A DNA stretch of 10,983 nt from JBNJEM01 sp051745935 (GCA_051745935.1 JBNJEM010000217.1:1-10983), one strand, 5' to 3'; counted from the stretch's first letter, positions 1 to 7,475 are shown. Notes: a model not told the origin generated them from the sequence alone. Numbers and translations: made by a program.

Positions 1-44
1 TGTGAGATCTTCAAACAACCGCAAAAAGACATTTATGCGCTGTA

Positions 45-80
45 AAAGACGGGCCTGGAGACCCGTCCTACGCCGTCTTT
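45..80 (+). terminator. Possible terminator-like inverted repeat at left edge
   Basis: AAAGACGG (45-52) pairs with CCGTCTTT (73-80), an 8-bp stem ending in a short T run. An alternative inner hairpin pairs GACGGG (48-53) with CCCGTC (62-67), so two mutually exclusive folds exist. Read from either strand the outer stem ends in T residues, so it could end a plus-strand gene lying left of the window or act in both directions. The T run is short, so this is tentative. The central GGCCTGGAGAC is repeated exactly at 4276-4286, so it may instead belong to an interspersed repeat. Confidence 0.35.
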
Positions 81-320
81 ATGCAACAATAGGGTTTATA
101 CTGTGCTCGAGTAACCGTGACACAAGGTGTGAGGGGATGCCGTCCATCACGTCGCGGGCGTTTATACCGGTCACGGATGACTTTCTCCGCCGCGAGTCCG
201 ACCAACGGGAGGACGGCTTGCGTCGGGCAGTTTTCCATCCGGAAAAATCCAACCGCCTGAAATATAAGCCGGAAATGCTTGACCACACTCCTGTCCGGTG
301 TGGTGGTGTGCGGTATGGGC

Positions 321-349
321 GGAACCAGCCAGAGCGTCCACGGTATAAT
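321..349 (+). promoter_or_regulatory. Candidate promoter of the propeller gene
   Basis: A perfect TATAAT lies at 344-349. The hexamer 17 bases upstream is GGAACC (321-326), which does not look like a housekeeping -35 box but does resemble the GGAAC -35 core of ECF sigma factors. Transcription would begin near 356, between the two candidate ATGs at 359 and 374. That favours the ATG at 374, which has GGGAGAG (361-367) seven bases before it. Prediction by eye only. Confidence 0.35.
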
Positions 350-373
350 CTGGGCAGCATGGGAGAGACTCGA

Positions 374-3300
374 ATGAGATCGATGGCATGTGCGTTGGTG
401 GTTTTTTTCTCTTGTGGAGTCCTCCAGGCTGATACGGGGACCGAACTGATCCAAGCGTCTGGAATTCCAGGTGGGCTGGTTGTGCATATCGGTTGTGGCG
501 ATGGCCAGACAACCGGTGAGCTTCGGGTCAATGAACACTATCTCGTCCACGGTTTGGATCAGGATCCCGCGAACGTGGCGGCGGCTCGACAATCCATCGG
601 AGAGTTGGGGTGTTACGGACAGGTCACGATCAGTTCGTTCGATGGCAGTCGTCTTCCCTACATGGACCGCTTGGTCAGCTTGCTGGTGGTGCTGAAGCCT
701 GGATGTTCGGTTCCGGCGGACGAAATCGATCGGGTGCTGGCGCCTCGCGGCAAGGTCATCGCGCGCCGCTCGGGGAACGAACGCTTGGTGGACTCCATCG
801 GATACCGGTCCGTTGACGTCGGCAACGGGCTGGTGAAACTTTCCAAGCCCGTGCCCCGGGAAATTGACGACTGGCCCCACTACTTCCATGGCCCCGACAA
901 CAACGCCGTGTCTCAAGACATGCTGGTGGCGCCCCCGCGACGTTTACAGTGGGAATGTGGCCCGCGGTGGTCCCGCAGCCACGAGACGGACATGAGCATG
1001 AGCGGGGCGGTGGCGCTTGGGGGACGCATTTTTTATTTTATCGACGAGGGGCCGATCGGGATTCACGAAACGCCCGAGGAAAAGCGGCGGTTGCCCGATA
1101 AATTCTCGCTGGTCTGCCGCGACGCGTTTAACGGCATGGAGCTGTGGAGACGCCCGGTTTCGGGTTGGGGAAGCAAGGCCTGGGACGACGACCGGCTCAA
1201 GCCCTGGGGACCTCGAGACCAGCTGTGGTCGTCACCGTTGACGTTGCCGCGTCGGCTGGTTGCCGCGGACGGCAGCGTTTACGTCACGCTGGGATATCGG
1301 ACGTTTGTCACCGAACTGGACGCGGAAACCGGGGAAACCGTACGGGAATTCGGGGAACTCGGAACCGTCGATGAAATACTCGCGGTGGACGGTAAGCTTG
1401 TCCTTCGTGCCCGCAAGGGGCCAGCGAAGGAAGGCGGGGCGGGGCCGGAGACGCTCACGGTGGTGGAAACCGAGTCCGGTGACGTACTGTGGGACAAACA
1501 GGTCGCGCCGTTGAAGGACTTGACCCTGGCCGTCGCGAATGGGATCGTTTGCTTTTGCAGCGCCCGCGATGTCGTGGCTTTGGAGCTGGAAACCGGCGAC
1601 GAACTGTGGCGGTCGCCGGTCCGTCAAATGAAGTTGGCCACGCCAACCCTCGTGATGCATGACGAGGTGGTCATCTTTGCCGGACGAGGGTCGGCTCGCG
1701 CTTTCTCGGCCACGGATGGGGACCAGCTTTGGGAGCGAAAAACCGGGCGAGGCAGTTTTCGGGGGCCCATGGATGTGTTCGTGGCCGACGGGCTCGCTTG
1801 GATGGGGACGCTTTCCAGCCGCGGGTTGGATCCGAAAACCGGCGAGGTAGTGCGGAACATCGACGCCGAGAATCTGTTCACGCCCGGGCATCACTCGCGA
1901 TGCTATCGGGCGCGCGCGACCGAGAACCATCTTTTGTGGTCGAAGCGGGGTGTTGAGTTCCTGGACTTGGACGGAACTCAACATTCACGCAACGACTGGG
2001 TCCGGGGCACGTGCCGCTACGGGATCATCCCCGCCAATGGCTTACTGTACGCGCCGCCCACGCCCTGCTTCTGCTACCCGGGGGTGAAGATCAACGGCTT
2101 CAACGCGCTGGCGCCGGCCGCGGCGCGAGAAGCGCCCGACATCGAGCGGCTCCACGAGGGGCCCGCCTACGGTCGCGTCGGCACGGGCCGCTCGTCCCCC
2201 TCCGACTGGCCGACCTACCGCCACGAGAATGCCCGCGGCGGCGCCACTTCGGCCGACGTCCCGACCACGCTGGAACGTGCATGGAAGACCAGAATCGGCG
2301 CAAGTCTCACTCCGCCCGTTCTGGTGGACGGCCGGCTGTTTGTCGCCAACAAAGAGACGCACACCGTGCACTGTCTGAACGCGGCGACCGGCGACCAGCT
2401 GTGGTGCTACGTGGCCGGTGGACGCGTGGATTCGCCGCCGACTGTCCGGGGCGACTGCGTGTTGTTCGGGTGCGCGGATGGCCAAGTGTATTGCTTGGAG
2501 GCTGAAAGCGGAACGCTCGTCTGGCGTTTCCACGCCGCGCCGCGTGACCAACGGGTTGTCTCCCACGGCCAGCTGGAGTCCTCCTGGCCCGTGCACGGAA
2601 ACGTGCTGGTCAAAAACGACGTGGCCTACGTGGCCGCGGGCCGCTCTTCGTTCCTGGACGGTGGAGTTTACCTTTATGGTCTCGATATCGCCACCGGCGC
2701 CGTGGAATGTCAAAACCACATGGATGGGCCTTGGACGGATCCCCATGAGCCGAGCCCGCATGGCGCGCACTGGATGGATGGAGGGCGTACCGACCTCTTG
2801 GTGTGCGAGGACGACAAGCTTTACATGCTGCAGAATGTCTTTGATCTGCAACTTAACCAGCTGGAGGCTCCGGTGATCGCCAAGCACGGGGCCCGGGAGA
2901 TGGATCGGCATCTTTCCGCGATGGGCGGGTTCCTGGATACGACCGGTTTCGATCGCCTCTACTGGATGCATGCCGCTCGTTGGCCGGGCCTCTACTTTGC
3001 ATACAACGCCCCGAAGACCGGACAGATCCTGGTGTTCGACGAGCAAACGACCTACGCGTTGCATACGTTTGCCGAGCTTTTCTCGCGCAGCCCTTACTTT
3101 TCCCCGGGAACATCCGGTCACGAGCTGGTCGCCGATGACAATGACAACGAGCCTTATCTGGATCCGGCGGCCGCGAAGCGAGAAAGACAACCAGGTTACT
3201 CGCGGCAAAAACCGCCCATGTGGCGAGTGAAAATTCCGGTGCGGGCTCGCGCCATGGTACTGGCCGGAAAGACGCTGTTCCTGGCGGGCCCGCCCGACAA

Positions 3301-3502
3301 GGTTGATCCCGACGATCCGCTGGCAGCCTTCGAGGGCCGAACCGGATCGCTGCTCCGGGCGGTTTCCACCAGCGACGGCGCCACGCTTGCGGAGTATCCG
3401 CTCGATGCCCAACCCGTCTTCGACAGCCTGATTGCGGTCCCGAATAAACTCTATATGTGCATGAAAGATGGAACGGTCCGGTGCTGGAAAGGGAAAGAAT
3501 AG
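374..3502 (+). CDS. Exported two-propeller PQQ-like protein with methyltransferase-like head
   Basis: The product has 1042 residues from the ATG at 374, chosen because GGGAGAG stands seven bases upstream and a signal peptide follows at once (residues 1-19, likely cut after VLQA). Residues 34-130 look like a Rossmann methyltransferase: HIGCGDG at 38-44 (SAM motif I), acidic LDQD at 61-64, SSFDGSRLPY near 87-96 and RVLAPRGKV near 120-128. The rest carries PQQ/WD-like blade endings of the form TG-x-x-x-W near residues 253, 370, 409, 449, 673 and 714. DWPHYFHGPDNN at 166-177 and DWPTYRHENARGG from 611 open two successive propellers (about 210-560 and 611-1040). Planctomycetes carry many such proteins. 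The substrate is unknown, and neither PQQ binding nor methyl transfer is proven. An exported SAM-type domain is odd, since SAM is cytoplasmic. The role could be structural or a PQQ/haem-less BamB-like scaffold. Confidence 0.85.
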   Translation: MRSMACALVVFFSCGVLQADTGTELIQASGIPGGLVVHIGCGDGQTTGELRVNEHYLVHGLDQDPANVAAARQSIGELGCYGQVTISSFDGSRLPYMDRLVSLLVVLKPGCSVPADEIDRVLAPRGKVIARRSGNERLVDSIGYRSVDVGNGLVKLSKPVPREIDDWPHYFHGPDNNAVSQDMLVAPPRRLQWECGPRWSRSHETDMSMSGAVALGGRIFYFIDEGPIGIHETPEEKRRLPDKFSLVCRDAFNGMELWRRPVSGWGSKAWDDDRLKPWGPRDQLWSSPLTLPRRLVAADGSVYVTLGYRTFVTELDAETGETVREFGELGTVDEILAVDGKLVLRARKGPAKEGGAGPETLTVVETESGDVLWDKQVAPLKDLTLAVANGIVCFCSARDVVALELETGDELWRSPVRQMKLATPTLVMHDEVVIFAGRGSARAFSATDGDQLWERKTGRGSFRGPMDVFVADGLAWMGTLSSRGLDPKTGEVVRNIDAENLFTPGHHSRCYRARATENHLLWSKRGVEFLDLDGTQHSRNDWVRGTCRYGIIPANGLLYAPPTPCFCYPGVKINGFNALAPAAAREAPDIERLHEGPAYGRVGTGRSSPSDWPTYRHENARGGATSADVPTTLERAWKTRIGASLTPPVLVDGRLFVANKETHTVHCLNAATGDQLWCYVAGGRVDSPPTVRGDCVLFGCADGQVYCLEAESGTLVWRFHAAPRDQRVVSHGQLESSWPVHGNVLVKNDVAYVAAGRSSFLDGGVYLYGLDIATGAVECQNHMDGPWTDPHEPSPHGAHWMDGGRTDLLVCEDDKLYMLQNVFDLQLNQLEAPVIAKHGAREMDRHLSAMGGFLDTTGFDRLYWMHAARWPGLYFAYNAPKTGQILVFDEQTTYALHTFAELFSRSPYFSPGTSGHELVADDNDNEPYLDPAAAKRERQPGYSRQKPPMWRVKIPVRARAMVLAGKTLFLAGPPDKVDPDDPLAAFEGRTGSLLRAVSTSDGATLAEYPLDAQPVFDSLIAVPNKLYMCMKDGTVRCWKGKE

Positions 3503-3581
3503 GGCTGCGAGTTTTCTCGGAATCTGGCGCGCGGCTCGATTCACCATCGGGCCGCCCCCGCGATCCGCCTTTGGTTCTTTC

Positions 3582-3595
3582 GGCCCCTCAGGGCC
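3582..3595 (+). terminator. Weak hairpin after the propeller gene
   Basis: GGCCC (3582-3586), loop CTCA and GGGCC (3591-3595) form a 5-bp GC-rich hairpin about 80 bases beyond the propeller stop codon, followed by TTGATT. The T tract is too poor for a confident intrinsic terminator. The 213 bases between the propeller gene and the ferritin-like gene hold nothing else I can name. TTGAAA (3610-3615) and TATAAA (3625-3630) are present, but their spacing is wrong for one promoter. Confidence 0.2.
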
Positions 3596-3715
3596 TTGAT
3601 TCAACACCGTTGAAATGCGAGGCCTATAAAAAGGATTGTGAGGAAAGCCGCGATTTTTCGACATCCCGAGCTCGCCCCGGGGATCGTGACGTTCGTTTAT
3701 TGGAAAGGATTTGTC

Positions 3716-4210
3716 ATGGCAATGATGTTCAACGCCAACGAAGTGTATCAGATTGGGGTGGAGATCGAGAAAAACGGGAAGGAGTTCTACCGGGAGGCGG
3801 CGGCGGTGGCCGAGGATCCGGACACTGAAAAACTGTTCAAGGATCTGTCGGCTTGGGAAGAGAGTCACGTGGAGCTGTTCGAGACCTTGAAACGCCAATT
3901 GCCGGCGGAGAGTGGTGGGTTCGAGGTATCCGATCCGGACGGGGAAATGACTCGGTACCTCAAGGCCAACGCGGACAGTCACGTGTTCGTGATCAACACC
4001 GATATGTCTCGACTTGTGCAAGAGTGTGGTTCGCCGGAGGAGATCCTCAAGCTGGCCATGCGCTTCGAGAAGGACTCCGTGGCCCTCTATTCCTCCATGA
4101 AGAACCTGGTTCCCGAGGACATGGGGCGTGAAACCATTGATCGGTTGATTCAAGAAGAACTTAGCCACGTGTCGTTTTTGCAGGCTCGAATGGAGTCGCT
4201 TGGACCGTGA
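3716..4210 (+). CDS. Rubrerythrin/ferritin-like diiron protein
   Basis: The product has 164 residues. The ATG at 3716 is set by AAAGGA at 3704-3709, six bases upstream; the in-frame extension before it has no ribosome site. It is a four-helix ferritin-like protein with rubrerythrin spacing of metal ligands: E18 (IEKNGKEFY), E48 and H51 (EESH), E118 (RFEKDS), E148 and H151 (EELSH). The first and last helix motifs match the simple ferritin-like family found in anaerobes and planctomycetes. There is no C-terminal rubredoxin CxxC pair, so this is the short form lacking the electron-transfer domain. The likely role is cytoplasmic diiron chemistry, peroxide scavenging or iron handling; the exact reaction cannot be read from sequence. 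It shares no operon spacing with the propeller gene (213-base gap) and is convergent with the symporter gene. Confidence 0.85.
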   Translation: MAMMFNANEVYQIGVEIEKNGKEFYREAAAVAEDPDTEKLFKDLSAWEESHVELFETLKRQLPAESGGFEVSDPDGEMTRYLKANADSHVFVINTDMSRLVQECGSPEEILKLAMRFEKDSVALYSSMKNLVPEDMGRETIDRLIQEELSHVSFLQARMESLGP

Positions 4211-4301
4211 GCGACCGTTGATGGGGCGCCTCCTGATCGTCACGAACAGGGGTCTGTTCACGGGTGCCGCTCCACGGCCTGGAGACGCAAGGCCCGCATG
4301 G

Positions 4302-4417
4302 ATGCCACGGGCTTTTCCCTTGTGGGTTGACGCTCCCCGCTACAAACCGGCCAGACACGCCACTCCTGGCCGTCGGTAGCGTGGAACGTAACGGACCACG
4401 GGACAAGCCCGTGGCAT
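4302..4417. repeat. Long imperfect inverted repeat (about 51-base arms)
   Basis: The left arm begins ATGCCACGGGCTT at 4302. The reverse complement of the right arm begins ATGCCACGGGCTT at 4417 and reads down to 4367. The arms also share TCCC..GTGG, then ACG.TCC.CGCTAC, and close with GGCCA (4349-4353) against TGGCC (4367-4371), leaving a 13-base loop. The right arm also carries its own small hairpin, CCACGGG-ACAAG-CCCGTGG (4396-4414). Two copies of one repeat unit set head to head is the simplest description. No T tract follows, so it is not a standard intrinsic terminator. Confidence 0.7.
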
Positions 4418-4451
4418 TGGCACCTCGAAGAGCCTATCCTCAATATGTGCA

Positions 4452-4471
4452 ACGGACGTGCGAACGTCCGT
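4452..4471 (+). other. Perfect 8-bp hairpin with GCGA tetraloop
   Basis: ACGGACGT (4452-4459), loop GCGA (4460-4463) and ACGTCCGT (4464-4471) form a perfect stem capped on the plus strand by a GNRA-class tetraloop. It lies between the central hairpin and the right inverted end of the repeat element. It has no poly-T tail on either strand. It may be an RNA-level structure at the 3' end of either convergent transcript, or part of the repeat element itself. Confidence 0.55.
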
Positions 4472-4538
4472 GGATATCAGTCTCTTGCCCGTGAACGGCT
4501 ACACGAACAGGGGGGCTGACGCGTCGCCGGCCGAGACT

Positions 4539-7160
4539 TCAGTCGGACGAGGTGTAAACCGTCAACCCACTCAAATCCCGATCCTGGCCGCCGTGAACGA
4601 GACTCGCGAAATAGCCGACAATGACACATGTCGTGATGCCCGTGGCGGTGTATATATAGCCGTGCACTTCGGTGAATAGCCAGAGGGAAAGCATCGTCGC
4701 GGCTCCGACGAAGGCACCGGTGAGGGCGCCGTACGCGTTGGCCCGGCGAGTGAGCGCCCCCAGCACGAACAGCCCACCGAGTACGCCCATGAACAGGCCA
4801 ATGACCATGATGAAGGCGTCGAACAGTGATTTGATCTCCGGGTCGACGAAGATCAGGCCCAGGAGGGTCCCCACCACGCCCATGATAAAGGTCACGGTGC
4901 GAGCGGCAACAAGGTAGCCGCGCTCGCTCTGGCAGACATCGAGGGGACGCATCAAATCGGTGACCACGGTGGTGGCGGTGGAATTCATGCTGGTGGAGAC
5001 CGTGGACTGGGCGGCGGCGAAGATCCCCGCCACGATCAACCCGGCTATCCCGATGGGCATTTCCTTGGCGACGAACAGCGGGAAGACCTGGTCCGTGGTA
5101 ATCGTGGGATCGAGTTTGTCGGGGTGGGAGCGGTAGAACGCGAACAGCGCCGTTCCAATTCCGAAAAACAGGAAGGTTGCAATCGTTGACATGACCGCGT
5201 TGGTCCAGATGGACCGGGCCGCAAGCTTCTGATCGGCCGTGGTCATATAGCGTTGCACGACCGCTTGATCCGCCGTATACGATGAAATGTTTTGACCGAT
5301 CCCGCCAATCACGACCACCCATAGAGCCAGTTGCGTGCTGGTCACGTCCCAGTGAAAATTGGCCACGCGGAACTTGTCCGCCGCGGTGGCTGCATCAATC
5401 GAGCCACTCAAACCGCCCTCCGTGCCGGCGACCAACAGGATTAGAGCCAATACGGCCCCGCCCAAAAGCACAATCGTCTGCATCGTGTCCGTCCAAATGA
5501 CGGCTTCGATGCCGCCCAGCGTGCAGTAAATGACACTGAGCGTGCCCATCAGCAATACCGATTGCACGGGGGTTAGCGGCGTGGCGACGGCCAGCGCCAG
5601 GCCGGTCAGCGACATGACGACCGCCATGCGAAAGACGTGAAACAGTGTGAAGCTGGCACTGCCAAACAATCGTACAAGGCGGCTAAAACGCTTTTCCAGA
5701 TACTCATAAGCACTCGTCGCGTCTATTCGCCGGTAGAACGGTAGCGCGACGAAAACGGCAATGAACGCCACCACGGGAATCATCATGTTGCCAATCGCGT
5801 AGACCCAATCTTGCGCGAAGGCCTTGGACGGGAGGCCGGTGTATGTCAGCGAACTGAGCATCGTGGCAAAAATGCTGCAGCCCGCCGCCCACCACTTCAC
5901 GTGTTTGCCTCCCCGGAAGTAATCGTTCGTGTCCTTGTTTCGGTTGGCGAAGTAAACGCCAATGCCGACCATTGCCAACAAATATCCAAAGAGGACGCAA
6001 TAGTTGAACGTTCCGAATCCGCGAGCGCGCTCGACCGGGCTGACGCTCCATATTGTCGCTGAACGAACCCGTGGTTTGACTTCGCCGCTGGGGAGGACAA
6101 TGCGACCGTTCCACGATACCGCCGTCGTGGTCACGTGGTTGCGCGGAATTGGCCCCGCGGAGATCCACGTGTTCGTGATTGTGTGATAGGCCAGCGCCTG
6201 TTTGGGAAAACCCGGATGGGCTTGTTTCAGCTGATCGGCTTTGGAAAACAACGATCCGTCGGCTCCACCCAGTACGAAAATGTGGCTTTGTCCCCAACCG
6301 ATTCCCGTTCCCGCCATGACGCATCGAGGGGCATCGGCGCGGCGCCGCCACTGGCCAGTCTTCGGCGTGAACTCCCACACGTCCTGCAAGAAATGGACCT
6401 CGTTGCCCGCCCGCCGCCGGCCGCTGATCACGTAAACCGCGTCGTTATATCCGTTGTGTTGTTGAACCGTGATGTTGAATGCGCGGGACTTTCCCGGCCA
6501 AGCGTCGAGTTCCCGCCAGGCAAATCTTTCTGGGTCGTCTTTCCGGGACAAGTCGAGTGCCCAGAAGTTCTTCATGGCCGAATCGAGCTCGGTTCCACTC
6601 TGGCCGCCAGCCAGATAAATCACGTTGTCGACCAACGCGGCTTGCCCATACGCGCAGGGTGACGGGAGCTCGGGATAGTCGGTGACCTGAACTTGACCAG
6701 TCTCCGCGTCCCAGCGGAGCAGGAAGACCTCGCGAAACGTCTCTTTCGAGTGGTTGCCGCCCATGCAGACGACGCCGTCGGCCGTGGACACGGCAGTCCC
6801 GTAGGCGATTGGTCGGTCGAGGGGATCCGCCTCGTGCCATTGATAGCCGCTGGTGGTCTTCGTCAGCACGTGGATTCGGTCGCGCCAGACTTTATCGCTT
6901 TCCCACACCGGTTCCGGGAAGTTAGCCCCTCCGGCCACGATCAACGCGTCCTGGTGAACGCCGACAAAGGGCCCGGCCACGCCCAGTGTATCCGGCAAGT
7001 CAGGCAGCTGTTGCCAGTCGAGCGAAATGTTTGGGGCAGGCTTGGAGTCGGTTGGTTCCGACCCCAGGCCCACGGCCGCCTTGCCCACGAATGCGAGCAC
7101 GATTGCGACCACCACGGAGAGTGGTTTGAGCTGGCTACGGTGGCAGGTCTTGGAATTCAT
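4539..7160 (-). CDS. Kelch mutarotase-sodium:solute symporter fusion
   Basis: The product has 873 residues from the ATG at 7160, chosen because an N-terminal hydrophobic segment follows (residues 11-33); the in-frame ATG at 7178 is an alternative. Residues 47-370 form a Kelch propeller related to the sialic-acid mutarotase NanM/YjhT. VAGPFVGVHQDALIVAGGANF is at 61-81, and GEVKPRVR at 359-366 ends the domain. In NanM the first of these lies near the C-terminus, so this is the cyclically permuted mutarotase form. Residues 385-855 are an SSS-family sodium symporter: YFRGGKHVKWW (414-424), CTLGGIEAVIWTDTMQ (546-561) and AGIFAAAQSTVSTSMNS (711-727), which holds the Ser/Thr cluster of the sodium site. 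SSS proteins begin outside the membrane, so the propeller would sit in the periplasm and hand anomer-corrected sugar acid to the carrier. Sialic acid or a related uronate is an inference; no nan catabolic genes are visible. Confidence 0.88.
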   Translation of the reverse strand: MNSKTCHRSQLKPLSVVVAIVLAFVGKAAVGLGSEPTDSKPAPNISLDWQQLPDLPDTLGVAGPFVGVHQDALIVAGGANFPEPVWESDKVWRDRIHVLTKTTSGYQWHEADPLDRPIAYGTAVSTADGVVCMGGNHSKETFREVFLLRWDAETGQVQVTDYPELPSPCAYGQAALVDNVIYLAGGQSGTELDSAMKNFWALDLSRKDDPERFAWRELDAWPGKSRAFNITVQQHNGYNDAVYVISGRRRAGNEVHFLQDVWEFTPKTGQWRRRADAPRCVMAGTGIGWGQSHIFVLGGADGSLFSKADQLKQAHPGFPKQALAYHTITNTWISAGPIPRNHVTTTAVSWNGRIVLPSGEVKPRVRSATIWSVSPVERARGFGTFNYCVLFGYLLAMVGIGVYFANRNKDTNDYFRGGKHVKWWAAGCSIFATMLSSLTYTGLPSKAFAQDWVYAIGNMMIPVVAFIAVFVALPFYRRIDATSAYEYLEKRFSRLVRLFGSASFTLFHVFRMAVVMSLTGLALAVATPLTPVQSVLLMGTLSVIYCTLGGIEAVIWTDTMQTIVLLGGAVLALILLVAGTEGGLSGSIDAATAADKFRVANFHWDVTSTQLALWVVVIGGIGQNISSYTADQAVVQRYMTTADQKLAARSIWTNAVMSTIATFLFFGIGTALFAFYRSHPDKLDPTITTDQVFPLFVAKEMPIGIAGLIVAGIFAAAQSTVSTSMNSTATTVVTDLMRPLDVCQSERGYLVAARTVTFIMGVVGTLLGLIFVDPEIKSLFDAFIMVIGLFMGVLGGLFVLGALTRRANAYGALTGAFVGAATMLSLWLFTEVHGYIYTATGITTCVIVGYFASLVHGGQDRDLSGLTVYTSSD

Positions 7161-7204
7161 GCAAGTCCCAAAAGTCATCGTGTATTGGTCCGTTTCACGT
7201 TCTG

Positions 7205-7210
7205 AGTATA
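7205..7210 (-). promoter_or_regulatory. Candidate -10 box of the symporter gene
   Basis: On the minus strand TATACT (plus coordinates 7205-7210) lies about 45 bases before the ATG at 7160, placing transcription start near 7198. The segment at the -35 distance is A-rich (TTCAAAAAA) and only loosely like a -35 box. Low confidence. Confidence 0.25.
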
Positions 7211-7251
7211 TCCGATGATTGCGGACTTTTTTGAAGGTTTGCAATTTCTCT

Positions 7252-7263
7252 CGCGAATTCGCG
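7252..7263. promoter_or_regulatory. Perfect 12-base palindrome CGCGAATTCGCG
   Basis: A perfect dyad lies about 50 bases upstream of the proposed transcription start of the symporter gene, a position suited to a regulator site. No known regulator consensus was matched, and a 12-base palindrome can arise by chance in GC-rich DNA. Confidence 0.25.
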
Positions 7264-7399
7264 CCACCGGGACCAGCCCGGCCGCGGCAAGTATTTGCGA
7301 TAAAGCGGTTTACGGATTTCAATACCGTGAAAGTGGCGCTGTCCAATTTGGGTGGGTTGCGGTTTAGGCTTTCAGGCCGTTCTTTTCGAGCCCTGGACC

Positions 7400-7428
7400 T
7401 TTTCAGCTTTGGTTGAGGCTGTTACACT
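7400..7428 (+). promoter_or_regulatory. Candidate tRNA promoter
   Basis: TTTTCA (7400-7405), a 17-base spacer and TACACT (7423-7428) form a sigma-70-like promoter. The start would be near 7435, giving a leader of about 40 bases before the tRNA. It matches four of six -35 positions and four of six -10 positions. Confidence 0.35.
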
Positions 7429-7475
7429 AGTTTTTGCTGGGCATCCAACCCAAAAAAGAGGGATCGATATGCCAA

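Larger units (their letters stand above)
1..373. other. Non-coding region upstream of the propeller gene
   Basis: A plus-strand reading frame is open from base 2 into the propeller gene, but its translation is rich in Arg and Cys with no domain character. It precedes a good signal peptide that begins at 374, so I treat it as fortuitous openness. The stretch holds a terminator-like inverted repeat at 45-80, a 7-bp hairpin (ACCACAC at 282-288 with GTGTGGT at 298-304) and a candidate promoter at 321-349. No RNA gene or other protein could be recognised on either strand; the minus-strand frames here are shadows. Confidence 0.6.
4241..4513. mobile_element. Nested inverted-repeat element, MITE- or REP-like
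   Basis: CACGAACAGGGG occurs at 4241-4252 and again at 4502-4513 as a 12-base direct repeat. Just inside lie inverted ends, GTTCACGGG (4256-4264) and CCCGTGAAC (4488-4496). Further in, TCCACGG (4271-4277) faces CCGTGGA (4468-4474). A long imperfect hairpin (4302-4417) sits in the middle. No protein is encoded. Direct repeats outside inverted ends are what a transposed non-autonomous element with a target duplication looks like, though three and five bases separate the two layers. It fills the gap between two convergent genes, so it may also end transcription from both sides. Whether it recurs in the genome cannot be seen here. Confidence 0.5.
7161..7475. other. Intergenic region between the symporter and tRNA genes
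   Basis: These 315 bases separate the minus-strand symporter start from the plus-strand tRNA gene, so they should hold two divergent promoters. Visible are the symporter -10 candidate (7205-7210), a perfect 12-base palindrome (7252-7263), a small hairpin CCGGG-ACCAG-CCCGG (7267-7281) and a tRNA promoter candidate (7400-7428). A minus-strand in-frame extension of the symporter reaches 7346, but it reads through the palindrome and has no domain character. No further gene was seen. Confidence 0.6.

Noticed and set aside
2..373. In-frame extension of the propeller gene to base 2
   Set aside because: No ribosome site, Arg/Cys-rich translation, and a clear signal peptide with its own ribosome site begins at 374.
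68..916. 282-residue minus-strand frame
   Set aside because: Antisense to the signal peptide and methyltransferase-like head of the propeller gene; no start site or motif.
2042..4261. 739-residue open frame on the minus strand
   Set aside because: Antisense shadow of the propeller and ferritin-like genes; composition is that of GC-rich third positions read backwards and no domain is seen.
4258..4494. Short open frames in both strands of the repeat element
   Set aside because: They follow the inverted repeats and appear on both strands alike, as expected from palindromic GC-rich DNA rather than genes.
4241..4513. CRISPR array
   Set aside because: Only two direct copies of 12 bases and no regular spacers; the remaining repeats are inverted.
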